From an uncultured Flavobacteriales bacterium (GTDB taxonomy: Bacteria > Bacteroidota > Bacteroidia > Flavobacteriales_D > Sanyastnellaceae): a DNA stretch of 64,000 nucleotides. A program made the position numbers and the translations under genes. The DNA lies in the NCBI GenBank assembly GCA_938084585.1, contig CALKFF010000011.1, positions 27,027-91,026 of the forward strand, in the 5' to 3' direction. Of this stretch, positions 11,615-20,704 are shown in pieces. The notes under the pieces are model-generated. The model was not told the DNA's origin. It ran no database searches and saw only the letters and a program-made list of their open reading frames with translations. Every line of letters starts with the position of its first letter. The first letter of the stretch is position 1.

Positions 11615-13665
11615 CCTTGAGCTGCGTGGTATGCGTACAGGCGCTCTTGGGCCAAAAAGGGCGCTCCCCCCACCTCCCCAGCCGGGAGATTGTCGCCGTC
11701 CTCCGTCACACGTCTGGCCTTTTGGTTGTCGCGCCAAAGGTGGTCGAACAAATCCACGAGTTGGTTCTTCAACCCAGGGTCCAACACAGGCGTGGTGACT
11801 TCCACGCGGCGGTCCAGGTTCCTGGTCATCCAATCGGCGCTGCTGAGGTACACCTGGGTGTCTCCGCCGCCCGCGAACACCGCAAACCTGCTGTGCTCCA
11901 AGTAGCGTCCCACGACCGACCTCACCTCGATGTTGTCGCTCAGGCCGGGCACCCCAGCTTTCAGCGCGCAAATGCCCCGCACCACGAGTTGAATGCGGAC
12001 ACCAGCCGCCGAGGCCCTGTACAATTTGTCAATCATCCCGGTGTCCACCAGGTTGTTCAACTTGAGCCGGATCCACGCCTCTTTCCCCGCCTTCGCCCGT
12101 TTCATCTCCTCGTTGATGAGGTTCATGAACCGCCGGCGGTTCGTGAAGGGACTCACAAACAACAGCTTGTACTGCTTGCGCTCGAAGCTGCTTTCAAAAA
12201 AATCGAAAATCTTGGCCACTTCTTTCGTAAGGTCCGAGTGCGCGGTCAGCAAGCTCAGGTCCTCGTACACCCCGGCCGTCTTCTCGTGGAAATTGCCTGT
12301 ACCGATGTGGGCGTAACGTCGCACGCGGCCTTGGTGTTTCCGGGTGATGAGGATGAGCTTGGCGTGCACCTTCAACTTGGGAATCCCAAAACGGACCACC
12401 ACCCCTGCCTCCTTCAGCATGTTGCTGATGCGGATGTTCTGTTGTTCGTCGAAGCGCGCCGCCAATTCCACCACGACCTCCACGTGCTTTCCGTTGCGGG
12501 CGGCGTTCACCAGCGCGTTGATCACCAAGCTGTTCTTGGCGACACGGTACAGGTTGATCTGAATGGTTCGGACGCTCGGGTCGATGGCGGCTTCACGCAA
12601 CAAATCCACCACATGCACAAACTTGTGGTACGGGTAGTGCAACAGGATGTCGCCCTCGTCGATGGCATTCATCACGCTTGTGGCGGCCTTCAAGCGTGGA
12701 TGGGTCAAGGGCTTCTGGGCAGGGTGCACCAACTCGGACCGGCCGAAGTCGGGGAACCCCATCAAGTCCCGGCGGTTGTGGTAGCGCTCGCCGGGAATGA
12801 CGCTTGCTTCCGATTGCAATTCCAGCTTGCGAAGCAAGGCCTGGAGCATGTCCTTGGGCATCTGACGGTCATACAGGAAACGGACGACCTCGCCCGAACT
12901 CCGCCGCTTGAGACCACGCTCCATCTTGGCCATCACCGACCGGGTCAAATCGTCGTCCATGTCGATGGCCGCGTCTCGGGTCGCCTTGATGGCAAACGCC
13001 TCGATGTGCACTGCCTCGAACAACTTGAAGATCCTGGGCAAGGCCTCTCGAATGACGTCGTCCAGGAACATGACGCGCTTCAGACCTTGGTCGGCCGGCA
13101 GCGTCAAGAACCGGGGCAAGTGGCTCGGCAGCTGGATCAAGGCCAACTTCTTTTTGCCCTCGGCCGAGGTGAGACGGATGGCCAAGTACCCCTCCCCGTC
13201 CACCAACTCTGGCATTTCCACCCCCCGTCCCAACATGATGGGCACCAAGGATGGGCGAACCGTCTTGCGGAAGTAATCGTCCACAAATTCCGCATCTCCT
13301 GGCGCAAGGTGGGCCTCGTCCACCATGGCGATGCCCTCGCGCCTCAACTCATGCTGAAGGGCCACGAAGGTGTCGTCAAACTCGCCTTGAAGCCGGGTGA
13401 TTTGGGCTTCAATTTCCTTCAACGTGCGCACAACCGAGAATCCCAGGGTGGTTTTCGCCTTGGCATCCACGGACGCCATGCGTTGCAAATACGCCACGCG
13501 CACCCGGTAGAACTCGTCGAGGTTGTTGGAGAAGATGCCCAGGAAGCGCATGCGTTCCACCAGCGGATTGTCGGCGGATTGCGCCTCCTGAAGCACCCGG
13601 TGGTTGAAGGACAGCCAACTGAGTTCTCGGTTGATGTAACGGTCGGTGTCGCCCCCCTTCTTCAT
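11611..13665 (-). CDS. ppk1: Polyphosphate kinase 1
   Basis: A 684-aa PPK1, which makes polyphosphate from ATP. The protein begins close to the conserved YINRELSWLSFN motif. The phospholipase-D-like catalytic region contains the two histidine motifs KVHAKLILI (about residue 427) and YAHIGTGNFHEKTA (about 443), one of which carries the phosphohistidine intermediate. Length is normal. I chose the ATG at 13665 since it leaves only a few residues before the family N-terminus; a CATCTTTG box sits 4 nt upstream. It is first in a two-gene operon with ppx. Confidence 0.97.
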   Translation of the reverse strand: MKKGGDTDRYINRELSWLSFNHRVLQEAQSADNPLVERMRFLGIFSNNLDEFYRVRVAYLQRMASVDAKAKTTLGFSVVRTLKEIEAQITRLQGEFDDTFVALQHELRREGIAMVDEAHLAPGDAEFVDDYFRKTVRPSLVPIMLGRGVEMPELVDGEGYLAIRLTSAEGKKKLALIQLPSHLPRFLTLPADQGLKRVMFLDDVIREALPRIFKLFEAVHIEAFAIKATRDAAIDMDDDLTRSVMAKMERGLKRRSSGEVVRFLYDRQMPKDMLQALLRKLELQSEASVIPGERYHNRRDLMGFPDFGRSELVHPAQKPLTHPRLKAATSVMNAIDEGDILLHYPYHKFVHVVDLLREAAIDPSVRTIQINLYRVAKNSLVINALVNAARNGKHVEVVVELAARFDEQQNIRISNMLKEAGVVVRFGIPKLKVHAKLILITRKHQGRVRRYAHIGTGNFHEKTAGVYEDLSLLTAHSDLTKEVAKIFDFFESSFERKQYKLLFVSPFTNRRRFMNLINEEMKRAKAGKEAWIRLKLNNLVDTGMIDKLYRASAAGVRIQLVVRGICALKAGVPGLSDNIEVRSVVGRYLEHSRFAVFAGGGDTQVYLSSADWMTRNLDRRVEVTTPVLDPGLKNQLVDLFDHLWRDNQKARRVTEDGDNLPAGEVGGAPFLAQERLYAYHAAQG

Positions 13666-13669
13666 GACA

Positions 13670-13677
13670 CAAAGATG
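13670..13677 (-). promoter_or_regulatory. -7 promoter box of ppk1, CATCTTTG
   Basis: One mismatch to TAnnTTTG, 4 nt upstream of the ATG. Leaderless arrangement. Confidence 0.4.
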
Positions 13678-13747
13678 AGGCGCTGAAATGTGACTTCCGT
13701 GACAATTCTTGGCGGTCCTTCGCTGAACTCCCACCGGAGGCCGTTGT

Positions 13748-13755
13748 TACCTTTG
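13748..13755 (+). promoter_or_regulatory. -7 promoter box of the peroxiredoxin gene, TACCTTTG
   Basis: Perfect TAnnTTTG; a 35-nt stretch separates it from the ATG at 13791, so this transcript should have a leader. I see no clear OxyR-type operator. Confidence 0.6.
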
Positions 13756-13790
13756 CCCCACATCATTCAAACCAAAAATTCTCAAGAACC

Positions 13791-14423
13791 ATGGCAGTTC
13801 TCGTCGGCCGCAAGGCCCCCCACTTCAGCGAAACCGCAGTTGTCAATGGAAAGGACATCGTCGACGGCTTCTCGCTTGACCAGTACCTCGGCAACAAGTA
13901 CGTGATCTTGTTCTTCTACCCCAAGGACTTCACCTTCGTGTGCCCCACTGAAATTCACGCCTTCCAGGAGAAGCTCGGTGAATTTGACGCGCGCAACTGC
14001 GCGGTCGTGGGTGTGTCCACCGACACCGCGGAGACCCACCAGGCCTACCTCCGTGTGGCCAAGGACCAAGGCGGCATTGAAGGCGTGACGTACCCCCTCG
14101 TCGCAGACACCAACAAGACCATCTCCACCAACTACGACGTGTTGGCCGGGGAATACGACTACGACGAGGAAGGCAACTTGACCGCTGAAGGCGAAATGAT
14201 CGCGTACCGCGGTTTGTTCCTCATCGACAAGGAAGGCATCGTGCGTCACCAGCTCGTGAACTTCTTCCCCATCGGGCGGAACGTGGACGAAGCCATCCGC
14301 GTGTTGGATGCGTGGATCCACAACGAGACCCACGGCGAAGTTTGCCCAGCCAACTGGGAGAAAGGCAAGGACGCCATGAGCGCCACCAACGACGGCGTGG
14401 CCGCCTACCTCGCCAGCCACTGA
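13791..14423 (+). CDS. Typical 2-Cys peroxiredoxin (AhpC/Prx1 type)
   Basis: A 210-aa thiol peroxidase. The peroxidatic Cys is in FTFVCPTEIHAF (about residue 47) and the resolving Cys in GEVCPANWEKG (about residue 184); this spacing defines the typical 2-Cys class, in which a disulfide forms between subunits. It reduces hydrogen peroxide and organic peroxides in the cytoplasm. No AhpF or other reductase gene is adjacent, so the thioredoxin system may supply electrons. A perfect TAnnTTTG box lies upstream and a strong terminator follows. Confidence 0.96.
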   Translation: MAVLVGRKAPHFSETAVVNGKDIVDGFSLDQYLGNKYVILFFYPKDFTFVCPTEIHAFQEKLGEFDARNCAVVGVSTDTAETHQAYLRVAKDQGGIEGVTYPLVADTNKTISTNYDVLAGEYDYDEEGNLTAEGEMIAYRGLFLIDKEGIVRHQLVNFFPIGRNVDEAIRVLDAWIHNETHGEVCPANWEKGKDAMSATNDGVAAYLASH

Positions 14424-14442
14424 TCCTGATTCCTCAGGATGC

Positions 14443-14477
14443 AAAAAGCCCCGGCTCTCTCGAGTCGGGGCTTTTTT
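14443..14477 (+). terminator. Rho-independent terminator after the peroxiredoxin gene
   Basis: AAAAAGCCCCG, a 12-nt loop, then CGGGGCTTTTTT. The flanking A and T runs mean it could also serve the convergent gene ending at 14499. Confidence 0.85.
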
Positions 14478-14498
14478 GTGGTCGGTTTGGCAAGGTGC

Positions 14499-14792
14499 TC
14501 AGACGCGGTGCTTCTTGCGCCGCACGTGGTGCACCTTCTCGCCGTTCGCCGCCACGAAGGGCTCAGCGTGCTGGTCAAAGTGGCTGAACAGCTCTTGGGC
14601 CGACCACTCAGGACGTGCCTGAATCAGGCAGGCCACGTCGTCGCACGCCACCGCAGGGTTTCCGTCCTCGTCCATGATCACGTAGATGTCTCCCACCAAC
14701 CGCTGGGCCATCTTTTCTTGGTGAGACATGGGCGGGGTGTACACGGCGTCGCGTGTTTGACGGAGTTCATTCAGGGTGCGTGTCTTGCTCAT
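14499..14792 (-). CDS. Hypothetical protein, 97 aa
   Basis: A small, soluble, charged protein beginning MSKTRTLNEL and ending in a basic tail (RRKKHRV). It has no membrane segment and no motif I recognise. The ATG at 14792 is chosen; an in-frame start at 14828 would add 12 residues. It stands alone between the peroxiredoxin terminator and the end of the photolyase operon, 74 nt downstream of the last gene of that operon on the same strand, so it could be a tenth gene of it. Confidence 0.6.
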   Translation of the reverse strand: MSKTRTLNELRQTRDAVYTPPMSHQEKMAQRLVGDIYVIMDEDGNPAVACDDVACLIQARPEWSAQELFSHFDQHAEPFVAANGEKVHHVRRKKHRV

Positions 14793-14866
14793 TTTCCAAA
14801 TTCTTTCGAGGATGCAATATACACGCAATCAACAAATTGTGCGTGTACGTTGGACACGGTTTGAGG

Positions 14867-15262
14867 TCAAGCCGACCCAAATGCATCGCGGACAAAGGCT
14901 TGCACAGCCTTGAGTTGCCCTGGAGCGAATGCGAGCGTCACGTTTTGGTCCTTGGAGCGCAGATGCAAGGTGCCGTCTTGGTCACAAGCCGACAACTCCA
15001 CGTGGATGTCCCCTCGGTTCCAAGGCACACCGTAGACCTCAAGGCGGACCCGGAAATACAAGATGGCACCCGATTGGGTGCGTTGCAGGTTGGCCCACTT
15101 CACGTCGGCCGTTTCGTCGACGAGGGCCTTCAACTCGGCCGAACCGTCGCGCAGACGAAACCGGGGGCTCCCGGACTTCTTCCACCAGGGAAGCGGTTTG
15201 CCGGAAATGGCGTAGACCTCGGCCCAGCGGTCCGGATCAGCGTACGTCAAGTTCCAAAGCAT
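14867..15262 (-). CDS. Hypothetical protein, last gene of photolyase operon
   Basis: A 131-aa soluble protein with no family I recognise. It is rich in Trp and charged residues, with a PWWKKSG segment near residue 30 and several beta-strand-like stretches (GAILYFRVRLEVYG). The ATG at 15262 lies inside the end of the CRY-DASH gene (26-nt overlap in another frame), which argues for translational coupling and a role linked to the operon. Being at the operon's distal end it might also be a passenger. Confidence 0.65.
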   Translation of the reverse strand: MLWNLTYADPDRWAEVYAISGKPLPWWKKSGSPRFRLRDGSAELKALVDETADVKWANLQRTQSGAILYFRVRLEVYGVPWNRGDIHVELSACDQDGTLHLRSKDQNVTLAFAPGQLKAVQAFVRDAFGSA

Positions 15263-16556
15263 CTCCGCTCCAGAGGGTTTGGTATTTGCCGTCGCCGTCG
15301 TACATCTCGGCCTGACGCCGGGTGTTGAATTTCCGGTTGGGACGGGGGTCGTTGCCCACGCCCGCGACGTAGATCCAGTTGCCGGTGTTGCTCGCAGGGT
15401 CGTGGTCCAGGAGAAGGTGCTCGAACCACGATGCCCCAAGGCGCCAGTCGATGCCCAAATCGTGGACGAGGTACGACGCCACGTTTTGGCGTCCCCGGTT
15501 GCTCATGAACCCCGTGCGGGCCAACTCCCGCATGTTGGCATTCACAAAGGAGTCTTTCGTGCGTCCCTCCTTCCACGCTTCGAAAGCGTGACGTTGGGTG
15601 CCGCGGTTGGGGCTGTCCGGCTTGAGGGCCTTCTTGTGAAAGATTTTGGCCCCATATTTCATGGCTACGAATCGGAAGTAATCGCGCCAAATCAACTCGA
15701 AGACCAGCCAATATGTGCTGTCGTTGGCTTCCACAGTGTCCTCAAAACGGGCCACCTCGCTGGCGATTCGACGGGGGCTGATGCATCCGTTGGCCAGCCA
15801 CGGGCTGAACTTGCTGCTGTAGTCCGCCCCCACCAACCCGTTGCGGGTCTTCTTGTACACGGCCAGTTTCTCGGTGTCCCAGAAGTAATGCTTGAGCCTG
15901 GCGCGGGCCTCGCTTGCGCCCCCACGGAATGGCAACACCGCGCGCGCGTCGTCCACCGGAAGCGCCATGCCGTGACGTTTGAGGAACGACGCCAAATCCG
16001 GCAACTCCCCCAAGTCGTCTGCCTCCAAACACGTCATGGATTCTGGGGCGGGATGAGGCATGCGAACCTCGCTGCCTTTCTCCACTTTTTTCCGGAATTG
16101 GGTGAAGATGTCAGGCAACGCGTCCAGGGACATCGGGATGTCCTCAAGGTGGTACAACGTGAGACCTTCCACCCAGCGGCAATGTCCGCCCAACGACGCG
16201 ACTGCGCGATCCACCGCCAACTCTGCGTCAAGCTCCTCTGGGGTGTGCTCGGCCTGTGCTGTCAAGACCTGGCATCCCAAATCGGACATCAAGGTTGGAA
16301 GCACGTCATGGGGTGCACCTTCCAAGATGTGCAGGCAGCCGCCCACATCTTCAATGGCGCGTTGCAAATCGGCCACGCTTTCCCACAGGAAACGGGTGCG
16401 GAAGGGGCCGGTTTTGCGGTGGCCCCACCGGTCTTCCTGCCAAAACGCGGGGTCAATCACATACGCGAGCGCCAATTCACCTCCTTGGAGGGCCTCCTGC
16501 AAGGCGGGGTTGTCGTCGAGGCGAAGGTCGTTTCGGAACCAATGAAGGGTGGCCAT
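15237..16556 (-). CDS. Cryptochrome DASH
   Basis: A 439-aa photolyase/cryptochrome of the DASH class. The N-terminal alpha/beta antenna domain begins LHWFRNDLRLDDNPALQEAL. The C-terminal FAD domain has LARTGFMSNRGRQNVAS and then DHDPASNTGNWIYVAGVGND, retaining the Asn that faces FAD N5 and the first Trp of the electron-transfer chain; it ends KFNTRRQAEMYD. DASH proteins repair cyclobutane pyrimidine dimers in single-stranded DNA and may also signal. The start follows the FeS-photolyase stop by 1 nt (TGAcATG), so the two are coupled. It contrasts with the third, atypical family member encoded upstream in the same operon. Confidence 0.95.
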   Translation of the reverse strand: MATLHWFRNDLRLDDNPALQEALQGGELALAYVIDPAFWQEDRWGHRKTGPFRTRFLWESVADLQRAIEDVGGCLHILEGAPHDVLPTLMSDLGCQVLTAQAEHTPEELDAELAVDRAVASLGGHCRWVEGLTLYHLEDIPMSLDALPDIFTQFRKKVEKGSEVRMPHPAPESMTCLEADDLGELPDLASFLKRHGMALPVDDARAVLPFRGGASEARARLKHYFWDTEKLAVYKKTRNGLVGADYSSKFSPWLANGCISPRRIASEVARFEDTVEANDSTYWLVFELIWRDYFRFVAMKYGAKIFHKKALKPDSPNRGTQRHAFEAWKEGRTKDSFVNANMRELARTGFMSNRGRQNVASYLVHDLGIDWRLGASWFEHLLLDHDPASNTGNWIYVAGVGNDPRPNRKFNTRRQAEMYDGDGKYQTLWSGDALELDVR

Positions 16557-16557
16557 G

Positions 16558-18129
16558 TCAAAGTTGTTCAAGGTTGTGAAGGACCGCGTCCCCGCGGTCG
16601 AGAAGGGCTTGCTGCTTGGCAGGGTCCATCTTGTCCCATGTCCGGTACACCATGCCAATGCGTGGATTTTTCTCCAGCAGGTGTCGGTTCCGTGCGTGGA
16701 AGTGCCAATAGAGGCTGTTGAAGGGGCAGGCCTCGTCCTCGGTTTTGCCCTGGCGGTTGTACCGACACGCCGCGCAGTGAGGGCCCATTTTGTGCATGTA
16801 GTTCGCGGAAGACACGTAAGGCTTGGTGCCCACAATGCCGCCGTCGGCGAACTGACTCATGCCCCGCGTGTTGGTGATCTCCACCCACTCGATGGCGTCG
16901 ATGTACACCCCCAAATACCAACCGTCGACTTCGTCGGGGTCGATGCCGGCCAGCAAGGCGAAGTTGCCGGTCACCATGAGGCGCTGGATGTGGTGGGCGT
17001 AAGCGTGGTCCAAGCTTTGGGTGATGGCGTGCTGCAAGCAGCGCATGCCGGTCTCTCCCGTCCAAAACCACCCCGGCAGCGGACGGTCGTGCTCGAAGAA
17101 ATTCTTCTCTGCGTATTCAGGCATGTGGGCCCAATAGACGCCCCGCATGTACTCTCGCCACCCAAGGATTTGACGGATGAAGCCTTCCACTTGCTCGATG
17201 CTTGCATGGGACGGCGCCTCCCGCCACTTGCGTTCCACCGCCTCGATGACTTCGCGCGGCGACAGCATTTTGACGTTCATCGCGAAGCTCAAGCGGCTGT
17301 GGTACACCGTCCAGCTGTCCTCCGTGAGCGCGTCCTGAAAATCCCCAAACAGCGGGAGCAACTCGTCGACAAACACCCCCAACAACTCCACACTCTCCTC
17401 CCGGGTCACCGGCCATCCGAAGGCGGTCGGATCCACATGGCCCACGGTTTGGACCCCGGCATCCTCGAGCTGGGCAACCAACCCCGCCACGTCGCGCGGC
17501 CAAAGCTTGGGCTGAGGCGGCACATGGCCCTTGGGCAGCTTCTTCCGGTTGTTGGCGTCGTAATTCCACTTCCCCCCTTCTGGCTGTCCGGCGCCGTCGA
17601 GCAACACGGCGTGGCGCTTCCGCATCATCCGGTAAAACGACTCCATCAAGTACTGCTTCTTGCCCTTGAAATGGGTCGCGAGGTCGTCGCGTTGGGTCAA
17701 AAAATGGTGGGTGTCGCAAGGCACCACTTCAACGCCCCAGTCTGCCGTGCCCGTGCGCAGCAAATCATCCAGCCGCCACTCGTCCGGAAGTTGGTGCTCG
17801 AAGCGCGTGGCCCCGGTGGCCGCGATCACGTCGTGCACCACATCGAGCATGGGACGCAATGCGTCAGGCTGATCGATGGTCACGTGGTGCATGCGGTGCC
17901 CCTCCTCGGCCCGGGCCGAGGAAAACCCACGCATGGCGAGAAAGAACGCCAGCACTTTTTGAATGTGATGCCGGGCGTAGTCCGTCTCCTGGCGGCACTC
18001 CACGAGCACCGTGACCACACCCGCGTCCACGTCCGACCACCAAGGATGCGCCGCATTCAGTTGGTCACCAAGGATCAGACGCACCGTGTGCGCGGACCCC
18101 AAAGCGTCGGTTGGAGGGAGTGCTGGCAT
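16558..18129 (-). CDS. FeS-BCP-type bacterial photolyase/cryptochrome (PhrB-like)
   Basis: A 523-aa member of the iron-sulfur bacterial cryptochrome and photolyase group, whose characterised members repair (6-4) photoproducts. It begins VRLILGDQLNAAHPWW, the family's N-terminal signature. Four cysteines fit the [4Fe-4S] ligands: MRCLQH, the pair CAACRY, and EACPFNSLYW. A YDANNRKKLPKG segment typical of the family lies near residue 200. The ATG at 18129 is chosen over one 7 codons upstream. A DUF2256 gene, a frequent neighbour of this family, ends 27 nt upstream, and CRY-DASH follows immediately. Confidence 0.95.
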   Translation of the reverse strand: MPALPPTDALGSAHTVRLILGDQLNAAHPWWSDVDAGVVTVLVECRQETDYARHHIQKVLAFFLAMRGFSSARAEEGHRMHHVTIDQPDALRPMLDVVHDVIAATGATRFEHQLPDEWRLDDLLRTGTADWGVEVVPCDTHHFLTQRDDLATHFKGKKQYLMESFYRMMRKRHAVLLDGAGQPEGGKWNYDANNRKKLPKGHVPPQPKLWPRDVAGLVAQLEDAGVQTVGHVDPTAFGWPVTREESVELLGVFVDELLPLFGDFQDALTEDSWTVYHSRLSFAMNVKMLSPREVIEAVERKWREAPSHASIEQVEGFIRQILGWREYMRGVYWAHMPEYAEKNFFEHDRPLPGWFWTGETGMRCLQHAITQSLDHAYAHHIQRLMVTGNFALLAGIDPDEVDGWYLGVYIDAIEWVEITNTRGMSQFADGGIVGTKPYVSSANYMHKMGPHCAACRYNRQGKTEDEACPFNSLYWHFHARNRHLLEKNPRIGMVYRTWDKMDPAKQQALLDRGDAVLHNLEQL

Positions 18130-18156
18130 GAGGAAAAACCAACACCCCACCGCCTG

Positions 18157-18300
18157 TCATGTTCTCTGCTTTTGCCGACGGCAGCGCTCGCTGCAATGTT
18201 TCACCTCGTCCCAACAGCGGGCCCATTTTTTGCGCCACGAAAACGGCCTTCCGCATGTCGCGCAGTCCTTCTCCGGCAAATCTGGCTTTTTGTGGGCCAC
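18157..18300 (-). CDS. DUF2256 small Cys-rich protein
   Basis: A 47-aa protein easily missed for its size. It reads VAHKKPDLPEKDCATCGRPF, then SWRKKWARCWDEVKHCSERC and a basic tail. Five Cys, with CxxC and CxxxC pairs, suggest a zinc-ribbon-like structure, and the KPDLPEKxCxxCGRPFxWRKKW pattern is that of DUF2256. This family commonly lies beside photolyase genes; its function is unknown. The start is GTG, 1 nt after the alpha/beta hydrolase stop (TGAgGTG), so reinitiation is likely; no ATG start in frame gives the full motif. Confidence 0.88.
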   Translation of the reverse strand: MAHKKPDLPEKDCATCGRPFSWRKKWARCWDEVKHCSERCRRQKQRT

Positions 18301-18301
18301 C

Positions 18302-19168
18302 TCAGGCCTTGGGTTGTTGGAGCGCCTTCAGCTCAGACCAAGACATGGGCACCGGGGTGGCGGTCACGCGTTGCGGAAACTCTGCCCCTTCCAGGAACTT
18401 GAGCACCAACTCGTTGAAGAGCTCCGGCGCCTCAATGCTGCACACGTGGCCGCAATTCTCAATCACGCTCAACCGCACATTCCGGTGCACTTCTGCAAAC
18501 TGCTGGGCCGCCTTGAAGAAGATGTGGTCTTGGTCGCCCATGACCACGAGGGAAGGCTTCGCCACATGGCGCGACATCACGTCTTTCACCAGCTTGAAAA
18601 ACGGCTTGTACAGCTCCACCCATTTCAAGTACTCCAACTGCGTCAAACGCCGACTCTGTCGTCTGAAAATCCACCGACTCATGCGGTGGTTCCTCCTTGG
18701 CAGCACGATGAATGAAAACATCCAGTAAATCGCCTGGAAAGGCAAGATGTGGTTCAACACGCGAGCGCTGTGCACAAACAAGTGCATCACCCAACTCCCG
18801 TCGAAAATGGCACCCGCCATCACCATGCGGTCGACCAATTCTGGCCGCAGCATGTCGATTTTTTGAAGAATCACACTGCCAATGCTCAAGCTGACAAAGT
18901 GGGCTTTCTCGATGCCCAAGTGGTCCAACACCTTCAGGATGTCTTTCGCCACGATGTCGAAGTCGTAGGCCGGGAATTCGGGGAGGATGTCCTTGCTCAA
19001 TCCGTGGTCGCGCAAGTCGAGCAAAAGCAACCGATAGTGAGGCGCGAAGGCGTCGGTCTGAAACTTCCACGTGCGGATCGACCCTCCTGCGCCGTGGATG
19101 AAGACCATCCAAGGCAGGTCGGGGTTGTCGCCCACAATTTCGTGGTGAAGCAAGTTCGTCTCAGCCAT
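18302..19168 (-). CDS. Alpha/beta hydrolase, operon member
   Basis: A 288-aa alpha/beta-fold hydrolase. The oxyanion loop FIHGAGGS (about residue 24), the segment DLRDHGLS (about 51), a nucleophile elbow SLSIGS (about 95; S-x-S-x-G instead of G-x-S-x-G), MGDQDHIF with the acid (about 216) and NCGHVCSIE with the His (about 245) are all present, so a complete catalytic triad is likely. The substrate is unknown. A hydrophobic stretch around residues 140-160 may be a lid. It sits between the third cryptochrome gene (3-nt gap) and DUF2256 (1-nt gap) in the photolyase operon. Confidence 0.9.
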   Translation of the reverse strand: MAETNLLHHEIVGDNPDLPWMVFIHGAGGSIRTWKFQTDAFAPHYRLLLLDLRDHGLSKDILPEFPAYDFDIVAKDILKVLDHLGIEKAHFVSLSIGSVILQKIDMLRPELVDRMVMAGAIFDGSWVMHLFVHSARVLNHILPFQAIYWMFSFIVLPRRNHRMSRWIFRRQSRRLTQLEYLKWVELYKPFFKLVKDVMSRHVAKPSLVVMGDQDHIFFKAAQQFAEVHRNVRLSVIENCGHVCSIEAPELFNELVLKFLEGAEFPQRVTATPVPMSWSELKALQQPKA

Positions 19169-19171
19169 GGG

Positions 19172-20701
19172 TCAAAGTTCGCGCATTCGGCCTTTTGTTT
19201 GAGCGGCGGGCGGCACCACGTGGCGGGCCAAAATCCTCCGCCCTTCCGCCTTGGCTTCCGGGCGCTTGCGGAACGCCCACATCCGATCTCGGGCCGCACG
19301 GGCCGCCTCGTTCACGTCGACCACGGGGTCCGGATAAGCCTCCGTCCCCCACCCGGCCATGGCGGCTTCCATCGGCGGGGCCGTCCACGGGGCGTGGATG
19401 CAATTGTTGGGGACCTGGGCCAATTCTGGCACCCATTTCCGGATGAACGACCCGTCCGGGTCGTGGTCTTCCCCTTGCTTCACGGGGTTGTAAATGCGGA
19501 CAGTGTTGATGCCGGTAACGCCAGCTTGCATTTGGAACTGAGGAAAGTGAATGCCGGGCTCGAAGTCCAAAAAACAGCGCGCCAAATGCGTCACCCCATC
19601 TTGCCATCGGTGGTTCATGTGGTGGGTCAAAAAGCTGACCAACATCGCACGCATCCGGAAATTCAGGTACCCCGTTTCCCGCACTGCACGCATGCACGCG
19701 TCCACCAACGGCACCCCCGTCTGGCCCTCCTGCCACCGAGACAGCGCGTCCGGGTCGTGCACCGTGGGCAAGGCGTCGTACGCGCGGTTCAAGTTGCGCC
19801 ACTCCAGGGCGTGCTCCGCCTCAAATTTTTGGATGAAATGGCAATGCCACCTGAGCCGGCTGCCAAACGCATGGTGGTTCCTCCCATGGCGCGGCTTGGC
19901 CTCCAAGGCTTGGTAGACTTGCCTGACGCTCAGCGCACCCCACGCCAGATAAGGAGACAAGCGACTGCAGGACGTGCGGCTGGCTTCCGGCTTGCTGATG
20001 TGCCGTTGGTAGGTGTGCACCCGCCCTTCGTCGAGGAACGACCCCAAATACTTGTGCCCCGCACGTTCGCCCCCCGGCTGAAACGGGCCCGTCCCAACGA
20101 GGTCGTCGGCATGGGTGACCACGGGTGGAGAAGCGCACCGCCAAGCCTCGGGCCACTGCCACGCAGGCATCTGACTCGGCTGGATGTGTTGCAATGCTTT
20201 GAGGTCTGGATGCGCCAAAGGACGCGCCATGTTCACGTGCCAGGTTCTCACCCAACCCCGTCGGTGGGTGCGTCCTCGCTGCACCCCGAGTTGAGGTTCT
20301 TCGAACCAAGACACCCGATTGAGCGTGCACCAAGCCGCCACCGCCTTGTCCCGCTCGAAGGTCCACGCCACCCCTGTTTCCTCATGAGAGTGCAGCGATT
20401 GGATGGGGGTTTGGGCGTGCAAACGGTCCAAGACGTCCAACATCGGGGCATGCAACCGCACGAAGGACACGGGCCACGCTTCTTGGTCAAAGGTGCCTGC
20501 CATGTCTTCCAAACACTGCCATTGGAATTGAACGTGGCGAGACGAGGTGGTGGGGTGGCTCAACAATCCAGGCTCGAAGACATGCAGCACCACGACCTGG
20601 TGGCCGTCGGCAGCCGCCTGCTGCATGGCCCGGGCCAACGGCGCGTGGTCCCTCGTTCGGAGGTCACGCTTGAGCCACACGACATGCACCCCAGCAGACA
20701 T
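19172..20701 (-). CDS. Divergent photolyase/cryptochrome family protein
   Basis: A 509-aa FAD-binding photolyase-like protein. The N-terminal antenna domain starts [20 protein letters not shown]. The FAD domain shows [18 protein letters not shown] (about residue 258), [20 protein letters not shown] and ends with [20 protein letters not shown]. In class I photolyases the segment between these carries NNGGWQW; here it reads [19 protein letters not shown]. By my alignment the Asn opposite FAD N5 and the first Trp of the electron-transfer chain are therefore missing. Similar FEPGIHxPQxQMQAG proteins exist in Bacteroidota and, I believe, cyanobacteria, so the change is likely family-wide. Repair, sensing or another flavin role cannot be decided. 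Confidence 0.9.
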   Translation of the reverse strand: MSAGVHVVWLKRDLRTRDHAPLARAMQQAAADGHQVVVLHVFEPGLLSHPTTSSRHVQFQWQCLEDMAGTFDQEAWPVSFVRLHAPMLDVLDRLHAQTPIQSLHSHEETGVAWTFERDKAVAAWCTLNRVSWFEEPQLGVQRGRTHRRGWVRTWHVNMARPLAHPDLKALQHIQPSQMPAWQWPEAWRCASPPVVTHADDLVGTGPFQPGGERAGHKYLGSFLDEGRVHTYQRHISKPEASRTSCSRLSPYLAWGALSVRQVYQALEAKPRHGRNHHAFGSRLRWHCHFIQKFEAEHALEWRNLNRAYDALPTVHDPDALSRWQEGQTGVPLVDACMRAVRETGYLNFRMRAMLVSFLTHHMNHRWQDGVTHLARCFLDFEPGIHFPQFQMQAGVTGINTVRIYNPVKQGEDHDPDGSFIRKWVPELAQVPNNCIHAPWTAPPMEAAMAGWGTEAYPDPVVDVNEAARAARDRMWAFRKRPEAKAEGRRILARHVVPPAAQTKGRMREL

Positions 20702-20704
20702 GAC

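Noticed and set aside
11533..13686. Plus-strand open frame of about 717 codons opposite ppk1
   Set aside because: Shadow of ppk1, which has all catalytic motifs on the minus strand.
18065..18256. 63-codon minus-strand frame over the DUF2256 gene
   Set aside because: Wrong frame: the neighbouring frame at 18157-18300 encodes the recognisable DUF2256 protein.
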